The translations under genes and the position numbers were made by a program. From assembly GCA_012932295.1 (NCBI GenBank), contig JAAONU010000009.1, forward strand, positions 1,934,197 through 1,998,196: DNA of 64,000 nt, read 5' to 3'. The first letter of the stretch is position 1. Each line of letters opens with the position of its first letter. The notes beneath the pieces were generated by a model, which did not search any database, was not told the origin of the DNA, and saw nothing but the letters and a program-made list of their open reading frames with translations. Source of the DNA: Cyclina sinensis. Taxonomy: Eukaryota > Mollusca > Bivalvia > Venerida > Veneridae. Below are positions 1-11,407 of this stretch, one piece after another.

Positions 1-303
1 CGCTTAAACCTAAACCAATATGTACGGCAAAGTGGACAGAAACTGAAAGTTTCTCAGTTAGAAATTGATCACCCTAAAAGTCATAAGGATCCATTGCATG
101 GTAATGTACAGGTTCTGAGAACACACAGTTAAAGCTGGGTTATGTATACTAATCCAGAAAGGTCTAAACAAGTTATGATATTGAGATGCACAATAGGTGA
201 TAAATACTTATTGTAGGATGTACTGGATTCGCTAAATATATACATTCAGCAAAATGTAATAATTTAGTAGTGCACATTCAAAATATATCAGTTAAACATA
301 CCA

Positions 304-735
304 TTATGAACATGGTAATATCAGACATTTGTCATCTAATATTGTTGACTGCAGTAAATGATGCTTGTATCTGTATTTAAATGAGCTAAGAGTTGGAATC
401 AAACGAATAGAGGTAGGAACATCATTCCAAATGTAAGCGCTTTTGTACGTAAACGAGTCTTTGTAACAGTTTGCCTTAAATTTTGATATTACAAGATCAT
501 TTCGAGATGACGACCTGGGTCCAGAATTCAGGTTCTGATAGAATGTTAAAGATTCAGACAGATAACATGGGGCTAGCTCATTCAAATATTTAAATACTAA
601 TAATGCACTGCGATATTTACATCTCAATATGAAAGGCACCCATTTTAATCACTAAACAGATCTTTGGATGGCGTCATTATTGTTTTCTGCAGTATAATTC
701 TTGCAGCTCGTTTCTGAATTCTCGCTCGGATATTA
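304..735 (-). pseudogene. C-terminal fragment of a non-LTR retrotransposon reverse transcriptase
   Basis: The minus strand carries a 111-codon open stretch with the look of the far C-terminus of jockey/CR1/RTE-like ORF2 proteins: a YRSALLVFKYLNELAPCYL block, an Arg/Ser-rich stretch, then YIWNDVPTSIR and SSFKYRYKHHLL. Just upstream, in a different frame, is IQKRAARIILQ followed by PSKDLF, the typical preceding motif, so there is at least one frameshift near position 645. The catalytic reverse transcriptase core is absent. This is a 5'-truncated dead copy. Its clade cannot be assigned from this piece. Confidence 0.7.
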
Positions 736-943
736 TGTAAGTAACTTCACGTAGTTACCTAATGGCGAGGTAGCCTTTGGTGTGCTTGTTTGTAGGACAG
801 TTGAAAGTTTTGTTGAATATGCTGAGTGTGTTGTTGTTGGCGGAACATATGTCGTGGTCATCGGAGGAGCGTCCGTCACATGTGGTATGGGTTGCACTTG
901 ACCTACTCAAATAATATAACGCCCGTGTAAACAAAGTAAGCAT

Positions 944-3715
944 TTATTTATATGACCTCTGCGAACGTACAATCTTCACCTCGTCTCACCGTATCTCTTT
1001 TTATAGCAACAAACAAACATCCGTTGTGCATTTACTATTACGACATGATTTCTCTTGTCGCAAAACCAAAACTGATGTTTGTGTAACATGATGATGGATA
1101 AAATTTTATCAAATGATTTGATATAGGCTCATGTATATGTCCGGGGTTAGCAATATTGGTAGGCCAAAGACCAAGCGCCAATGAGACAGTTCGAGTACAC
1201 ATGAAATCACTAATTTTAATGACATTTAAAGAAAAAAGCTTTTTGGTAAGCAGAAAGAATGATTTGCTTAAATACAAACTACTAATTGTTATTAAATAAA
1301 TAACTGTATTACTCCTTCTAGGTATGATAATCTTTGATATGCTGGGGAAGCTTGAATCTTCAATGAAAAACAATGCTTCAGTCAATTACACTGAATTTTT
1401 TTTTCAGTGGCGTTAAACTATTTTTAAAAGTAACTAAAGAATATCTACATTCTTCAAGTCAATTTCTTTTCAATCTTAAGTCAGGGCGTCCTGAAATCTT
1501 TAAACTGTTTTATACTTACACACCTGTGTGGCAAGTGCAGAGGTTTTCCTTTCCATGTGAGAACGTTGCTGCAGAAATATTTTAAAAAAAAACAAGGTAA
1601 AAATCAGGGTGATGCGTATCTTGAACTGTTACAGTTACAGTACCAGAAAATCCAAGCTAAGCTAAAAGATGATTAATAGTTTTTGATTAAGGGAAAAAAC
1701 GTTTGAATAAAAATATGACACGTTACAATAAGAGGAACCTTATGGATGATTGAATAATACCAAGTGTTAGATGTTAGACTTTTTGACGTTATTTTGAAAA
1801 CCTTCTTATCGAGATATTTTGCTGCATGTTTTCTATATTCTTTTTTTTTATTTTCGTAACTAAGAATTGGGCGACAAATGTGAAATAAACTTAAAAGAAA
1901 TGAAATATTTACTTACAGCCTAAATGTAATACTAGGCTCTCCTGCGGATCACCAATTGAAAAGTGCGTGTCCCTTAAATGCTTCCAAACTAAAAGAAATG
2001 AAGAAAGTCTTCATTAATGAATTAAGAAACAGTTCTATTCAGTACTGCATTCAGAATCTCATCCAATCGAAAGCTCATATAATTCAACTGCACCATTTTT
2101 TAAACAAACTATGTTCTTCAAATGCAAGTTACCGACCGAAATGTTTACTGGCTAGCCGCATTTGACAACTTTTGAAGAAGAGCATATCCTTTTTGCCATG
2201 GTTGTAGTATTTATCGCAATACACTGTCTATTTGCTTTAGTTTATTTAAGCCACAATCAACGCACCGTTTAGTTATCACTCCCCTGTTTGAGTTTCGAAA
2301 GCTCTGTTAGTTATAAACGAGAGACTGTAAATAACTTGAATACAAGTGAAGCATAGAAACTATCCTGAAATTGAGGAAGTAAGCAGATTACAGCCAACCA
2401 TGATGTTTTGAGGACATTTGAGACAGCTGATAATTGTGGAATAATTCACAAAGGTCGAGCAACATAACATTAAACTCAAGAATGAGATAAGAATGAGAAC
2501 CGGATATGACGTCATGCAGTAACATGACATGAAAATACTGTTAACACTAAATACAGGTTAAAAATTTATACAGAATGTAAACGATATAAAACACGAAAAT
2601 GAGGGAGTGTATAGACGAACTGGGTTTTCTAAATCGTTTATTTTCTTTCTACGCAGCTGCTAAACTAAACATTGCACTAAGAGTAAACACATTGATTTAT
2701 ATGGAAAATACGGACAACATAAAACGAAAATTATGCACATAACCAAACAATTAAAACTTTGTTTGATCCGACGACATAATATGTACATTGAGTAATTGTA
2801 ATAATGGTAGAAGGTGGACATACTTACCATGGTGATGTGTCTTGCACTGTGACCACAGACTGTGTTGACCATATTCAAGGTAGAAATAGTCAAAGAGATC
2901 TAAAATCATCATCCTTATAAATAATAACTATAATAATAATAATTATTGTTATTATTATTATCATTATTATAATTATTATCAACTGTTTCAAGGAATATGT
3001 GTCAGTGTAATTTGAAATGAGAGTTCAGGCATAAAAAGCATTATCTAAATATTCCGCTGCAAAGCAAATACTGCCAACAGTTAGCAAGAAACACAAACAG
3101 GATTAAATGTGTTAAAAACACACTTTGAAAGTCTATAAAATGACTCTAAACTTAACAAACGATCATACATTAAGAACGTTCTAGATACACTTTTGCCTGA
3201 TTTGATTATACTGTTGGGAGTCAAAGGAAAACGAAATCTATTTTTTATGCAAGCTTTGTGAACTGTGAATCTATGCTTTTGTTGTATTGTTTTTGCTTAT
3301 TCAACAAAGTAAACGTAAATAAAATATGGTTTTTGAATAGGAACTTGTTGCAAAATCGAACACGTTCGATGAGTTTGCTTTTCTTAAAAGGGTATTGCAC
3401 TCGTTCGCAGAATGTTACACATGTTAAGCTTGGATGTTGTTTTGTGCTTTTGAAAACCAAAAACAAAAATAAAGTTAAGAATGATATTTGTGGTCTATAT
3501 CATGTTTCTAATGATTCGGTTATCTTTCTACGGCTTTGTAATGTTATGTATCCTTTAGTGCTTTAATCTACTACATTTAATCAAAGCATCCCAGTAACGT
3601 GAGATCTTAAGCTATTATCACCAAGAAGCCCACTGACTTGAAAGACTTTACTTAATATTGATTTTTAACGTTTAAGTCCAAGGTAGTAAACATATATATA
3701 AATGTGATTTCTTAC
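944..3715. other. No supportable gene; region downstream of the last G0 exon found
   Basis: AT-rich sequence with no convincing exon on either strand. If G0 continues, this is intron or 3' sequence of that gene. I searched for homologues of the three C-terminal domain exons here and found none. A small palindromic AT microsatellite lies at 2918-2985. Confidence 0.4.
2918..2985. repeat. AAT/ATT microsatellite with inverted halves
   Basis: A run of (TAA)n is followed directly by (TTA)n, so it can fold on itself. Confidence 0.8.
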
Positions 3716-3766
3716 ATTTACAATCCGGATTTGCGTAAAAGCATCCTGCCCAATTATCATGTCCGA
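3716..3766 (-). CDS. G0 exon 8 (last exon found)
   Basis: 51 nt, phase 1-1, acceptor GTTTTAG, donor GTAAGA. Encodes GHDNWAGCFYANPDCK. It matches G1 exon 6 (NHDHYDECVYDNPNCE) in length and Cys spacing. Confidence 0.65.
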
Positions 3767-6700
3767 CTAAAACAAAACACAAAACTCATGATTAACTTCG
3801 TGAGACTAATTATTCTATATCATCTTCAAAAATAAAAATAAGCTAACACTGACATGTCATTAAGCTATCTGATTTCCTTACATTTTACTGTTGACCATTG
3901 TTTTGCGTAAAAAAAAATGTGTGTATAAAAATCAATTATTAAAACTGAAGAGCAGTGGTCGAGGGGTTAGGGCGCCGGACTCCTGATCTGGAGGTCGTTG
4001 GTTTGAATCCCACTAGCAGTGAGATTCTGCAGTGACAATCCGCATTCCTCACTTTCGGTGTTAGGACTGGTTTGAGCCCAGGAGGCAGTCCTCGAGAGGA
4101 ATTAATAGAAGTTGCAAGAACTTGTTTCCGAAGCGATGTGAAATAAATAAGTTTAAACTAAATTATAAAAATCAAATGCTTAAAATCTCAACAAAATTTC
4201 ATTAATTAAACATACCAATAATCAGTTACAACGGTATAAAATATAATGCTCTACAGGAATACAATGCTAATAAGCAATTTAATTTTACTCACAAACGAAA
4301 TTTAAATCTTGTCTGGGAAAATCGCCAGTGCATTGACAATTTTCTTGGTGATCTTTTGCTGTCTCTACATAAGCTGATGAAGAATGAAAAAAATAATTAA
4401 ATAACCCTGTTATTTTCTGACATTATAATAAATTCATATTAATATGTTGATGTTAATTTCCCACCCGCGAGTCCACTGAGAAAAAAACGAGCTACCCAAC
4501 AAAGTTCCTCCATTTGTCATAGCTAGAACCCAAGAAAGCAGAAATATAAGTGTTTTTTTATATAACATCTGGAGATACTCATGCAAACTTAACAGATATT
4601 TAACAACTGAACACGCGACAAAAATTGTATTTATTATATTTTCACATTAACAAAGCAGAGATATCACCTGTGATCTCTGTAAAAGCCTTTATGAGACAGT
4701 GTCGGTGTTTTATAGCCAGTGGTTCCAGCAACGACCAAACTGAAATAGTGTGAAACGAATGCTCTCAGTATGAAAACAATAAGTACAGATATCTTAACTA
4801 TACTAACATTAACCAGACTGAAATAGCGTGAAACGAATGCTCTCAGTATGAAAACAATAAGTAGAGATATCTTAACTATACTTACATTAACCAGACTGAA
4901 ATAGCGTGAAACGATTGCTCTCAGTATGAAAACAATAAGTACAGATATCTTAACTATACTTACATTAACCAGACTGAAATAGTGTGAAACGAATGCTCTC
5001 ACTATGAAAACAATAAGTACAGATATCTTAACTATACTTACATTAACCAGACTGAAATAGTGTGAAACGAATGCTCTCAGTATGAAAACAATAAGTACAG
5101 ATATCTTAACTATACTAACATTAACCAGACTGAAATAGTGTGAAACGAATGCTCTCAGTATGAAAACAATAAGTACAGATATCTTAACTATACTAACATT
5201 AACCAGACTGAAATAGTGTGAAACTAATACTCTCACTATGAAAACAATAAGAACAGATATCTTAACTATACTTACATTAACCAGACTGAAATAGTGTGAA
5301 ACGAATGCTCTCAGTATGAAAACAATAAGTACAGATATCTTAACTATACTTACATTAACCAGACTGAAATAGTGTGAAACGAATGCTCTCAGTATGAAAA
5401 CAATAAGTACAGATATCTTAACTATACTTACATTAACCAGACTGAAATAGTGTGAAACGAATGCTCTCAGTATGAAAACAATAAGTACAGATATCTTAAC
5501 TATACTAACATTAACCAGACTGAAATAGTGTGAAACTAATACTCTCAGTATGAAAACAATAAGTACAGTTATCTTAACTATACTTACATTAACCAGACTG
5601 AAATAGTGTGAAACGAGTGTTCTCAGTATGAAAACAATAAGTACAGATATCTTAACTATACTTACATTAACCAGACTGAAATAGTGTGAAACGAATGCTC
5701 TCAGTATGAAAACAATAAGTACAGATATCTTAACTATACTTACATTAACCAGACTGAAATAGTGTGAAACGAATGCTCTCAGTATGAAAACAATAAGTAC
5801 AGATATCTTAACTATACTTACATTAACCAGACTGAAATAGTGTGAAACGAATGCTCTCAGTATGAAAACAATAAGTACAGATATCTTAACTATACTTACA
5901 TTAACCAGACTGAAATAGTGTGAAACGAATGCTCTCAGTATGAAAACAATAAGTACAGATATCTTAGCTATACTTACATTAACCAGACTGAAATAGTGTG
6001 AAACGAATGCTCTCAGTATGAAAACAATAAGTACAGATATCTTAACTATACTTACATTAACCAGACTGAAATAGTGTGAAACGAGTGCTCTCAGTATGAA
6101 AACAATAAGTACAGATATCTTAACTATACTTACATTAACCAGACTGAAAGAGTGTGAAACGAATGCTCTCAGTATGAAAACAATAAGTACAGATATCTTA
6201 ACTATACTTACATTAACCAGACTGAAAGAGTGTGAAACGAATGCTCTCAGTATGAAAACAATAAGTACAGTTATCTTAACTATACTTACATTAACCAGAC
6301 TGAAATAGTGTGAAACGAGTGTTCTCAGTATGAAAACAATAAGTACAGATATCTTAACTATACTTACATTAACCAGACTGAAATAGTGTGAAACGAATGC
6401 TCTCAGTATGAAAACAATAAGTACAGATATCTTAACTATACTTACATTAACCAGACTGAAATAGTGTGAAACGAATGCTCTCAGTATGAAAACAATTAGT
6501 ACAGATATCTTAACTATACTAACATTAACCAGACTGAAATAGTGTGAAACGAATGCTCTCAGTATGAAAACGATAAGTACAGATATCTTAACTATACTAA
6601 CATTCACTACTTTTTAATTCTTAAATTCGTTTTAATTCTTAAATTATTATAGATATCAAGTCGAAGATTAACGATTGATATTAATAGTAATAAATTGTTT

Positions 6701-9700
6701 CAGTGGAGATATTCCGAAATGTCTATGACCACAATATTTCAATAAGATTCAATACAAGAGAGAAAAAATAAAACACTTCAAGTACAGACTGCAACATTGG
6801 TCCATTCAAATAATAAGCAACAGCTCCAATCTGGGTCCAAGGGGTATGTACCCCATGCCAATCAGTAAAAGGTTACAAGTAACTAAATGTTATCCTGTTC
6901 TTCTCTTCATTAACTAATTTCTTTTATAAGCACTGTCCTGGGTGGCGAATAAGATATTCACACAATCAACATTAACAGCTACATTTTTTTCCTTTTTTTG
7001 GGGGGTGGGGGGACAGATTCTTTGTTTTTCGTTTATACCAGGTATGACTTAATTTATATATAAAATAGTAATTTTCTGTTGAGAAGAAGAATTATTTCAC
7101 CTATTGTGGGTTCCATTTTGCAAAATTTGAAACTAATTTGTTTTTCATCATGACGAATGGCAGACGAGTTCTGAAAGAAGTTTTTATTTAATATATCTTA
7201 AGACTCTATAGTCTGAATTTCAGATGAAAGAGTCTTGAAAAGAAGAGTTATAGATTACGTACTCTGTGTGTTGCTAATACATGGATGGCCACTGATAACA
7301 TGCTTCAATGCTGAAAGATGAAGGAAGCTGGATATAAGAATTACTAACAGTTTTATGTAAATATGGTCTTCTTAAATCTTGTTTCTTCAAATTAAAAGCA
7401 TGCCTTTTTTATTAAAAGCAATATTTATTGAAAACTCATTGATTGTCTTATCTCTATTCTTAAAAAAAAAATTAATGCTTATAGATGTAGTGGAAAAGAT
7501 CCTCGGAACTTCGAAATAGCATGTGGCAGATAGCCATCATTCTGTTTTGTTTAGAAATATTTTTTACATATAAAATAATAAAACATCACTTTTCAAATAA
7601 AAAAAAGATATTTGACCAGAGAGAGAGAGACAGACAGACAGACAGGCGCACGGACAGACAGAGAGAGATAGGGAGAGAGAGAGACTGACAGACGGAGACA
7701 GACAGACAAACAGACGGAGAGAGAGAGACGGACGGACGGACAGACGGAGAGAGACAGACAGACGGACGGACGGACGGACAGACAGACAGAGAGCAAGACA
7801 GACGGACGGACAGAGAGAGAAAGAGACAGACAGACAGACACAGACAGACAGAGACAGACGGACGAACAGACAGACTCAGACAGACAGACAGACGGACGGA
7901 CAGACAGACAGAGAGAGAGAGACAGATAGACTACCCTGAGTAAAGAAATATCTATAGGAAGTTATGACTGTGACTAATAAAACACTTACTCTGGTACTCT
8001 GAAACTGACTCGCAGGTGGCGGTTGTGTCAGCTGAAATGTTAATTAACTAAATTAATTAGAACTTTGATGTTAAGATTAAAAACTCTGCATATTTTTGTT
8101 ATAGTAGAATACAATTTATTTCTTGGTTATTTTCGTCTAAAAAAGGTTGAAAAAATCAAATTAGAGTACAGCGATATTTCAAATATACAAAGTAGGAACC
8201 CTTGACAAATTTAAGCTTGGTTTCATCATAAAACCTTGAGAATTTTTAAGTTTTAGAGTTTTGAAACAAATCATATATTTCATACGCAAATGTGAATTCG
8301 GTCCTGGAACATGCATGTCGGCTGGAATAAAAGAAATGCATGTACAGCTTTACTAGAACGTTCACTATATAAAAGAGGTCTAAGTTTGCGTTTTGAAATA
8401 TTTGGGGCCTATATGTTTAGCCAAACAGTTGCCACAGATATCAATCTTTAAGATTAATATTTATTTTCATTGAACATTTGCTAGTTAAATAATGTATGCA
8501 TTGAAAATGTAGAACAGATATTGTTTTAATAATTATTTACCTAGCAGGAATCTTTGTCACCGACAACAATGATTTATAATTAGTATGCTTTTTTATTTTA
8601 TTTCAGTCAGATCTTTGAAAAATTAAATCTAAAAGTGATCGGCTAGTGACATATTTTATTTACTTTTTTGTTAGAAAACATAAAGAAGGTAATATTGTTA
8701 CGGTCTAGTGCATAAATACAACCTCTGACAACTGCGTCAGGGACTCGATTCTTTGGCTCAGTGGTTAGAGTGTTGGCGTGTCACGCGGGAGATCGGAGTT
8801 CGAATCCCGCTCTTGGTTGTGTATCCTCTTTCTCAAGAGGAAATGTGTTACGGTCTAGTGCACACCTTCCTATAATTGTATAATTACTACCTCTGACAAC
8901 TGCCTCAGGGAATCTATTTTTTTGGGTCAGTGATTAGAATGTTGGCGTGTCGCGCGGGACATCGGAGTTCGAATCCCTCTCTTGGTTGTGTATTCTAAGA
9001 TGCATTGCACCTTTCTGTTACGGACGTAAGAATAAAGATCCATTGATCTACAAATACACAAATCTACGAGTATGTGACCATCAGTATGCTTAGACTTACA
9101 CAGATTTCGATTATTTGCATGATTAAATTTACTACCAAAATTCCGAGAAGCAGTTTAGCCAGATGCTTGTCCATTATAAATGTTTTCATGGGTTTAACTG
9201 ATAATAATAATAATTGATAAATAACACCATCTTACGTTGACCGCCCCAAGGTAGAAACTGACCATTAACCTGTTCTGAAATAAGAAATATTCGGTTTCAT
9301 CACTTTTAGTGATTAAGGCAGGTAATATTTGTATAGACCACTTGTACTATACAGTTGACCCAGATTCATCTTACGACATTCTTAGACACACATGTTATTT
9401 TGAATTAATATAGATGAATTAATGAGCTTAGTGCTAGGAGCTGTCAACAAAATTTTTTGTTGATTTTTAAGTGTGAAGTATTGAGCAAACAAAGCAAAGT
9501 TATGTTATTTACATGTACAATGTACTTACCAACATTCCGAGAAGAACCTGAATTATATCCCTAGCCTTAATTATAAATAATTTTAAAACTAGGTATAACT
9601 GAAAAATGGTATATGAAAATTATATAAGAAAAACACTATCTTACGTTGACCACCCCAAGGGAAAAACTGGCCATAGGTCTGTGCTGAAATTTTAAAAAAA

Positions 9701-11407
9701 GTCGGTTTTGTGTATAAGAACGAAATAAGGTAAGCTATACTGGAATAAACCACCCGTAGTATACGCAGCTCAAAACAGAGATTATTTCAAATTGTATGCA
9801 ATATATTGATGGATCTCTGACGACTCAAATTTGCAGAATTAAACAAAAATTATAGATCTAGATCTAGATGTCTAATAAGACCAGAAACATTTAAGTAAAA
9901 CTAAAGAACACAAAAATGCTGTTGTTTTTTGTTGTTGTTGTTGTTGTTGTTGTTTTTTTTTTTTGTTTTTTTTGTTTCTTTTTTTTTTGTTTTTTTTTTG
10001 TGTTAAAATTTATTGTTTACGGACTCAAATAGTCACGCTTTGGATCTACTGTTGCAGTTTTGTATGCTGATAATATGCAACTGAACAGAATTAGCCTACA
10101 GGATTTTATGTTGCCTGTTCTTGTCCTTTGTATTATAAACGCAAGTTTTACACTTATGCTTTGCACAGTTTGTAGAAAAAAAGCTTTGCAGATTGGTATC
10201 ATTCTTGTTTATGGAAAAGTGCTTTAGAGACCAAATCATAATTTCGAATACATCGCAATTCCGTTCTATTGCGATTCGTTCGATCACGTTAGGGCTCCAT
10301 GTAATAAACAGAAAGATTACGTTGAACGTGCTTTCTCATTGTGACGTGTAATGATGACGTCACATCTTTTCAAATACGTGCACGCTTGATATACTAGTAG
10401 TTCCCTCTAATGCATAATTTTAGCACACTTAAAAATCTACCAAGGAAACCTATTCTTATGTTTTTAGTTGTATAAATTGAATAATGCTTGACCTATGTAT
10501 AATTTTGTTTATATTTTTGCTGGTAATGTTTGGTAAATCAAAATGTTAATCTTACGAGGATATGGTGCCGATGATGGTGGAAGGACACATACTGTCACAA
10601 GAGCTGAAAATAAAAATAGGAAAAGAGAAGAATTATAAACAAATTTATACAATTTTTACAGTTCATGTTAGATTTACAAAAGAATAACTCTAAGAATATA
10701 TATATAAATGAAGTTCAAAAACACAGTTGATTTAAATGTCTGCATAAAATAATCATGCATATCAAGTTACAGGCTAAGTTTTGCCTTTTTTTAATCAAAT
10801 TATTCCTGCAGTTAGAAATATGTAAAAACTAGAAATATGTCCATGGGGCAAAGATGCCCCCGCCATGCTCAAATGTTGACAGAAGTTCATAAGCAGACGG
10901 TTAAAATGTTAGAAGAGTTAGATTGAATGTCGAAAGCAGTATAACTGTCGTAGGTATGTAATTAACAGATTATTGCAAAACATAGTCCTTTAACTGTGAA
11001 GAAATTTGGTTTTTATCAGAATTAGGGTAAAATTGGAAGTGTCTCTCCGACTTTTGAAAAGACAATGTGTGTTAGTAAAAAACATATACATACTGAAAGA
11101 AATAAAATCCAAACGTGTGGAAATTTCATTTATTAATCAAATAAATTAATTCGAAAAAGGGTCATAACGCTGATAAAATAGGAGTTGTCACGACAAATTT
11201 CGACAGGAACTTGCATTTCGATAAGAAACATATGCATGCAGAATATGAATGAAACTTGTGCAAGCGTTTTTTCCTTTAATGCGCGGACACGAGATGTGGA
11301 CGGACGGATACGTGTAACACTTAATGCCCCGTCCACTTTGTTCAAATGGCGGGGTGTAAAATAGAAAATAGATACATACCAAATATCATTTGCATAAGGC
11401 AATCCAT
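3716..11407 (-). CDS. G0: secreted protein with duplicated microexons and a split six-Cys module (3' end not found)
   Basis: Eight exons join in one open frame: 11380-11407, 10556-10603, 9645-9683, 9236-9274, 7990-8031, 4668-4739, 4293-4364, 3716-3766. All internal exons are phase 1-1 with consensus AG and GT sites, giving 130 codons. Residues 1-21 form a signal peptide (MDCLMQMIFALVTVCVLPPS). Two near-identical 13-codon microexons follow (QTYGQFFPWGGQ and QVNGQFLPWGGQ), then a six-Cys module matching G1: one Cys in exon 5, one in exon 6, CQC in exon 7, and two in exon 8. The last exon ends in phase 1, so more exons must follow, probably a Thr linker and the C-terminal domain seen in G1, left of the window or lost. 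No known family recognised. Exon 6 takes its 3' splice site from a minisatellite. Confidence rests on eight consecutive matching phases and on homology to G1. Confidence 0.7.
3944..4165 (+). mobile_element. tRNA-derived SINE, family 1
   Basis: The head (3950-4021) is tRNA-like, with an A-box-like GTGGTCGAGGGG and the B box GGTTTGAATCCC. The anticodon stem-loop reads CCGGA-CTCCTGA-TCTGG, giving a CCT-like anticodon. The body contains CTTTCGGTGTTAGGACTGGT and ends in AAATAAATAAG. Decayed copies with the same body occur at 32945-33150 (+) and 62340-62500 (-). It lies in the G0 intron between exons 8 and 7. Confidence 0.7.
4293..4364 (-). CDS. G0 exon 7 (CxC exon of the six-Cys module)
   Basis: 72 nt, phase 1-1, acceptor TTATGTAG, donor GTGAGT. 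Encodes TAKDHQENCQCTGDFPRQDL and three more residues. It matches the CxC-DF-RD pattern of G1 exon 5. Confidence 0.65.
4668..4739 (-). CDS. G0 exon 6, directly abutting the 78-bp minisatellite
   Basis: 72 nt, phase 1-1, donor GTGATA. Encodes a peptide starting WSLLEPLAIKHRHCL, which aligns without gaps to G1 exon 4 (WKIINPLRIKDRYCL), also 72 nt. The acceptor CACTATTTCAG is the end of the last minisatellite unit. Confidence 0.65.
4741..6606. repeat. 78-bp minisatellite, about 24 copies, carrying splice sites
   Basis: Tandem units 78 bp apart (for example 4811 to 4889) with few differences. Read on the transcribed minus strand, each unit ends in TTTCACACTATTTCAG, and the next begins TCTGGTTAAT followed by GTAAGTATAG (some copies GTTAGTATAG). 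Each unit therefore looks like acceptor, 10-nt spacer, donor. Because 78 is a multiple of three, a 647-codon open frame runs through it. That frame is a repeat artefact, not a gene. Confidence 0.9.
7617..7932. repeat. GACA/GACG/GAGA polypurine microsatellite
   Basis: About 315 bases of almost pure purine-C repeat on the + strand, giving a pyrimidine-rich run in the minus-strand transcript. It starts about 60 nt downstream of the G0 exon 5 donor. Confidence 0.9.
7990..8031 (-). CDS. G0 exon 5 (first Cys of the six-Cys module)
   Basis: Acceptor ACATTTCAG, donor GTAAGT, 42 nt, phase 1-1. Encodes DTTATCESVSEYQ. It corresponds to G1 exon 3. Confidence 0.6.
8697..9030 (+). mobile_element. Tandem pair of tRNA-Asp-derived SINEs
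   Basis: Two copies about 150 bp apart, each starting TGTTACGGTCTAGTGCA. The tRNA-like part of copy 1 (8750-8820) has A box TGGCTCAGTGG, anticodon arm GCGTGTCACGCGGG and B box GAGTTCGAATCCC. The CTGTCACG-type arm points to a tRNA-Asp(GTC) origin. Copy 2 has the anticodon region mutated (GTGTCGCG). Both lie in the G0 intron between exons 5 and 4. Confidence 0.6.
9236..9274 (-). CDS. G0 exon 4 (39-nt microexon, copy 2)
   Basis: Acceptor TTATTTCAG, donor GTAAGA, phase 1-1. Encodes QVNGQFLPWGGQ. Same length as exon 3 and nearly the same peptide. Confidence 0.65.
9645..9683 (-). CDS. G0 exon 3 (39-nt microexon, copy 1)
   Basis: Acceptor AATTTCAG, donor GTAAGA, phase 1-1. Encodes QTYGQFFPWGGQ. 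It is a duplicate of exon 4, and the flanking splice sites are similar as well. Confidence 0.65.
9920..10003. repeat. GTT/T-rich simple repeat
   Basis: (GTT)n runs into poly-T with scattered G. Confidence 0.85.
10556..10603 (-). CDS. G0 exon 2 (signal peptide hydrophobic core)
   Basis: Acceptor TATTTTCAG, donor GTAAGA, 48 nt, phase 1-1. Encodes LVTVCVLPPSSAPYP. Signal cleavage is likely near the Ser-Ala. Confidence 0.65.
11380..11407 (-). CDS. G0 exon 1 (start codon and signal peptide N-terminus)
   Basis: ATG at 11407-11405, encoding MDCLMQMIF plus one base, followed by donor GTATGT. Joined to exon 2 it forms a hydrophobic signal peptide. The 5'UTR extent is unknown. Confidence 0.6.

Noticed and set aside
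1038..1385. 115-codon minus-strand frame considered as the missing G0 C-terminal domain
   Set aside because: Cys spacing and the YTPIA, SGxFLGC and GFK motifs are absent, and no suitable acceptor is present.
2828..2890. Possible further G0 exon ending in donor GTAAGT (CGHSARHITM)
   Set aside because: The only acceptor gives 32 nt and phase 1-0, and the peptide has no match to G1-G3 modules.
4664..6607. 647-codon minus-strand open frame with a 26-residue hydrophobic repeat, like a multi-pass membrane protein
   Set aside because: The frame exists only because the satellite unit (78 bp) is divisible by three and lacks stops in that frame. Real splice sites of G0 run through it.
7593..7841. Ser/Val/Cys-rich open frame
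   Set aside because: Translation of the GACA microsatellite.
8752..8822. Functional tRNA-Asp gene
   Set aside because: The acceptor stem does not pair properly, and the sequence recurs as part of a longer duplicated unit, so a SINE is more likely.
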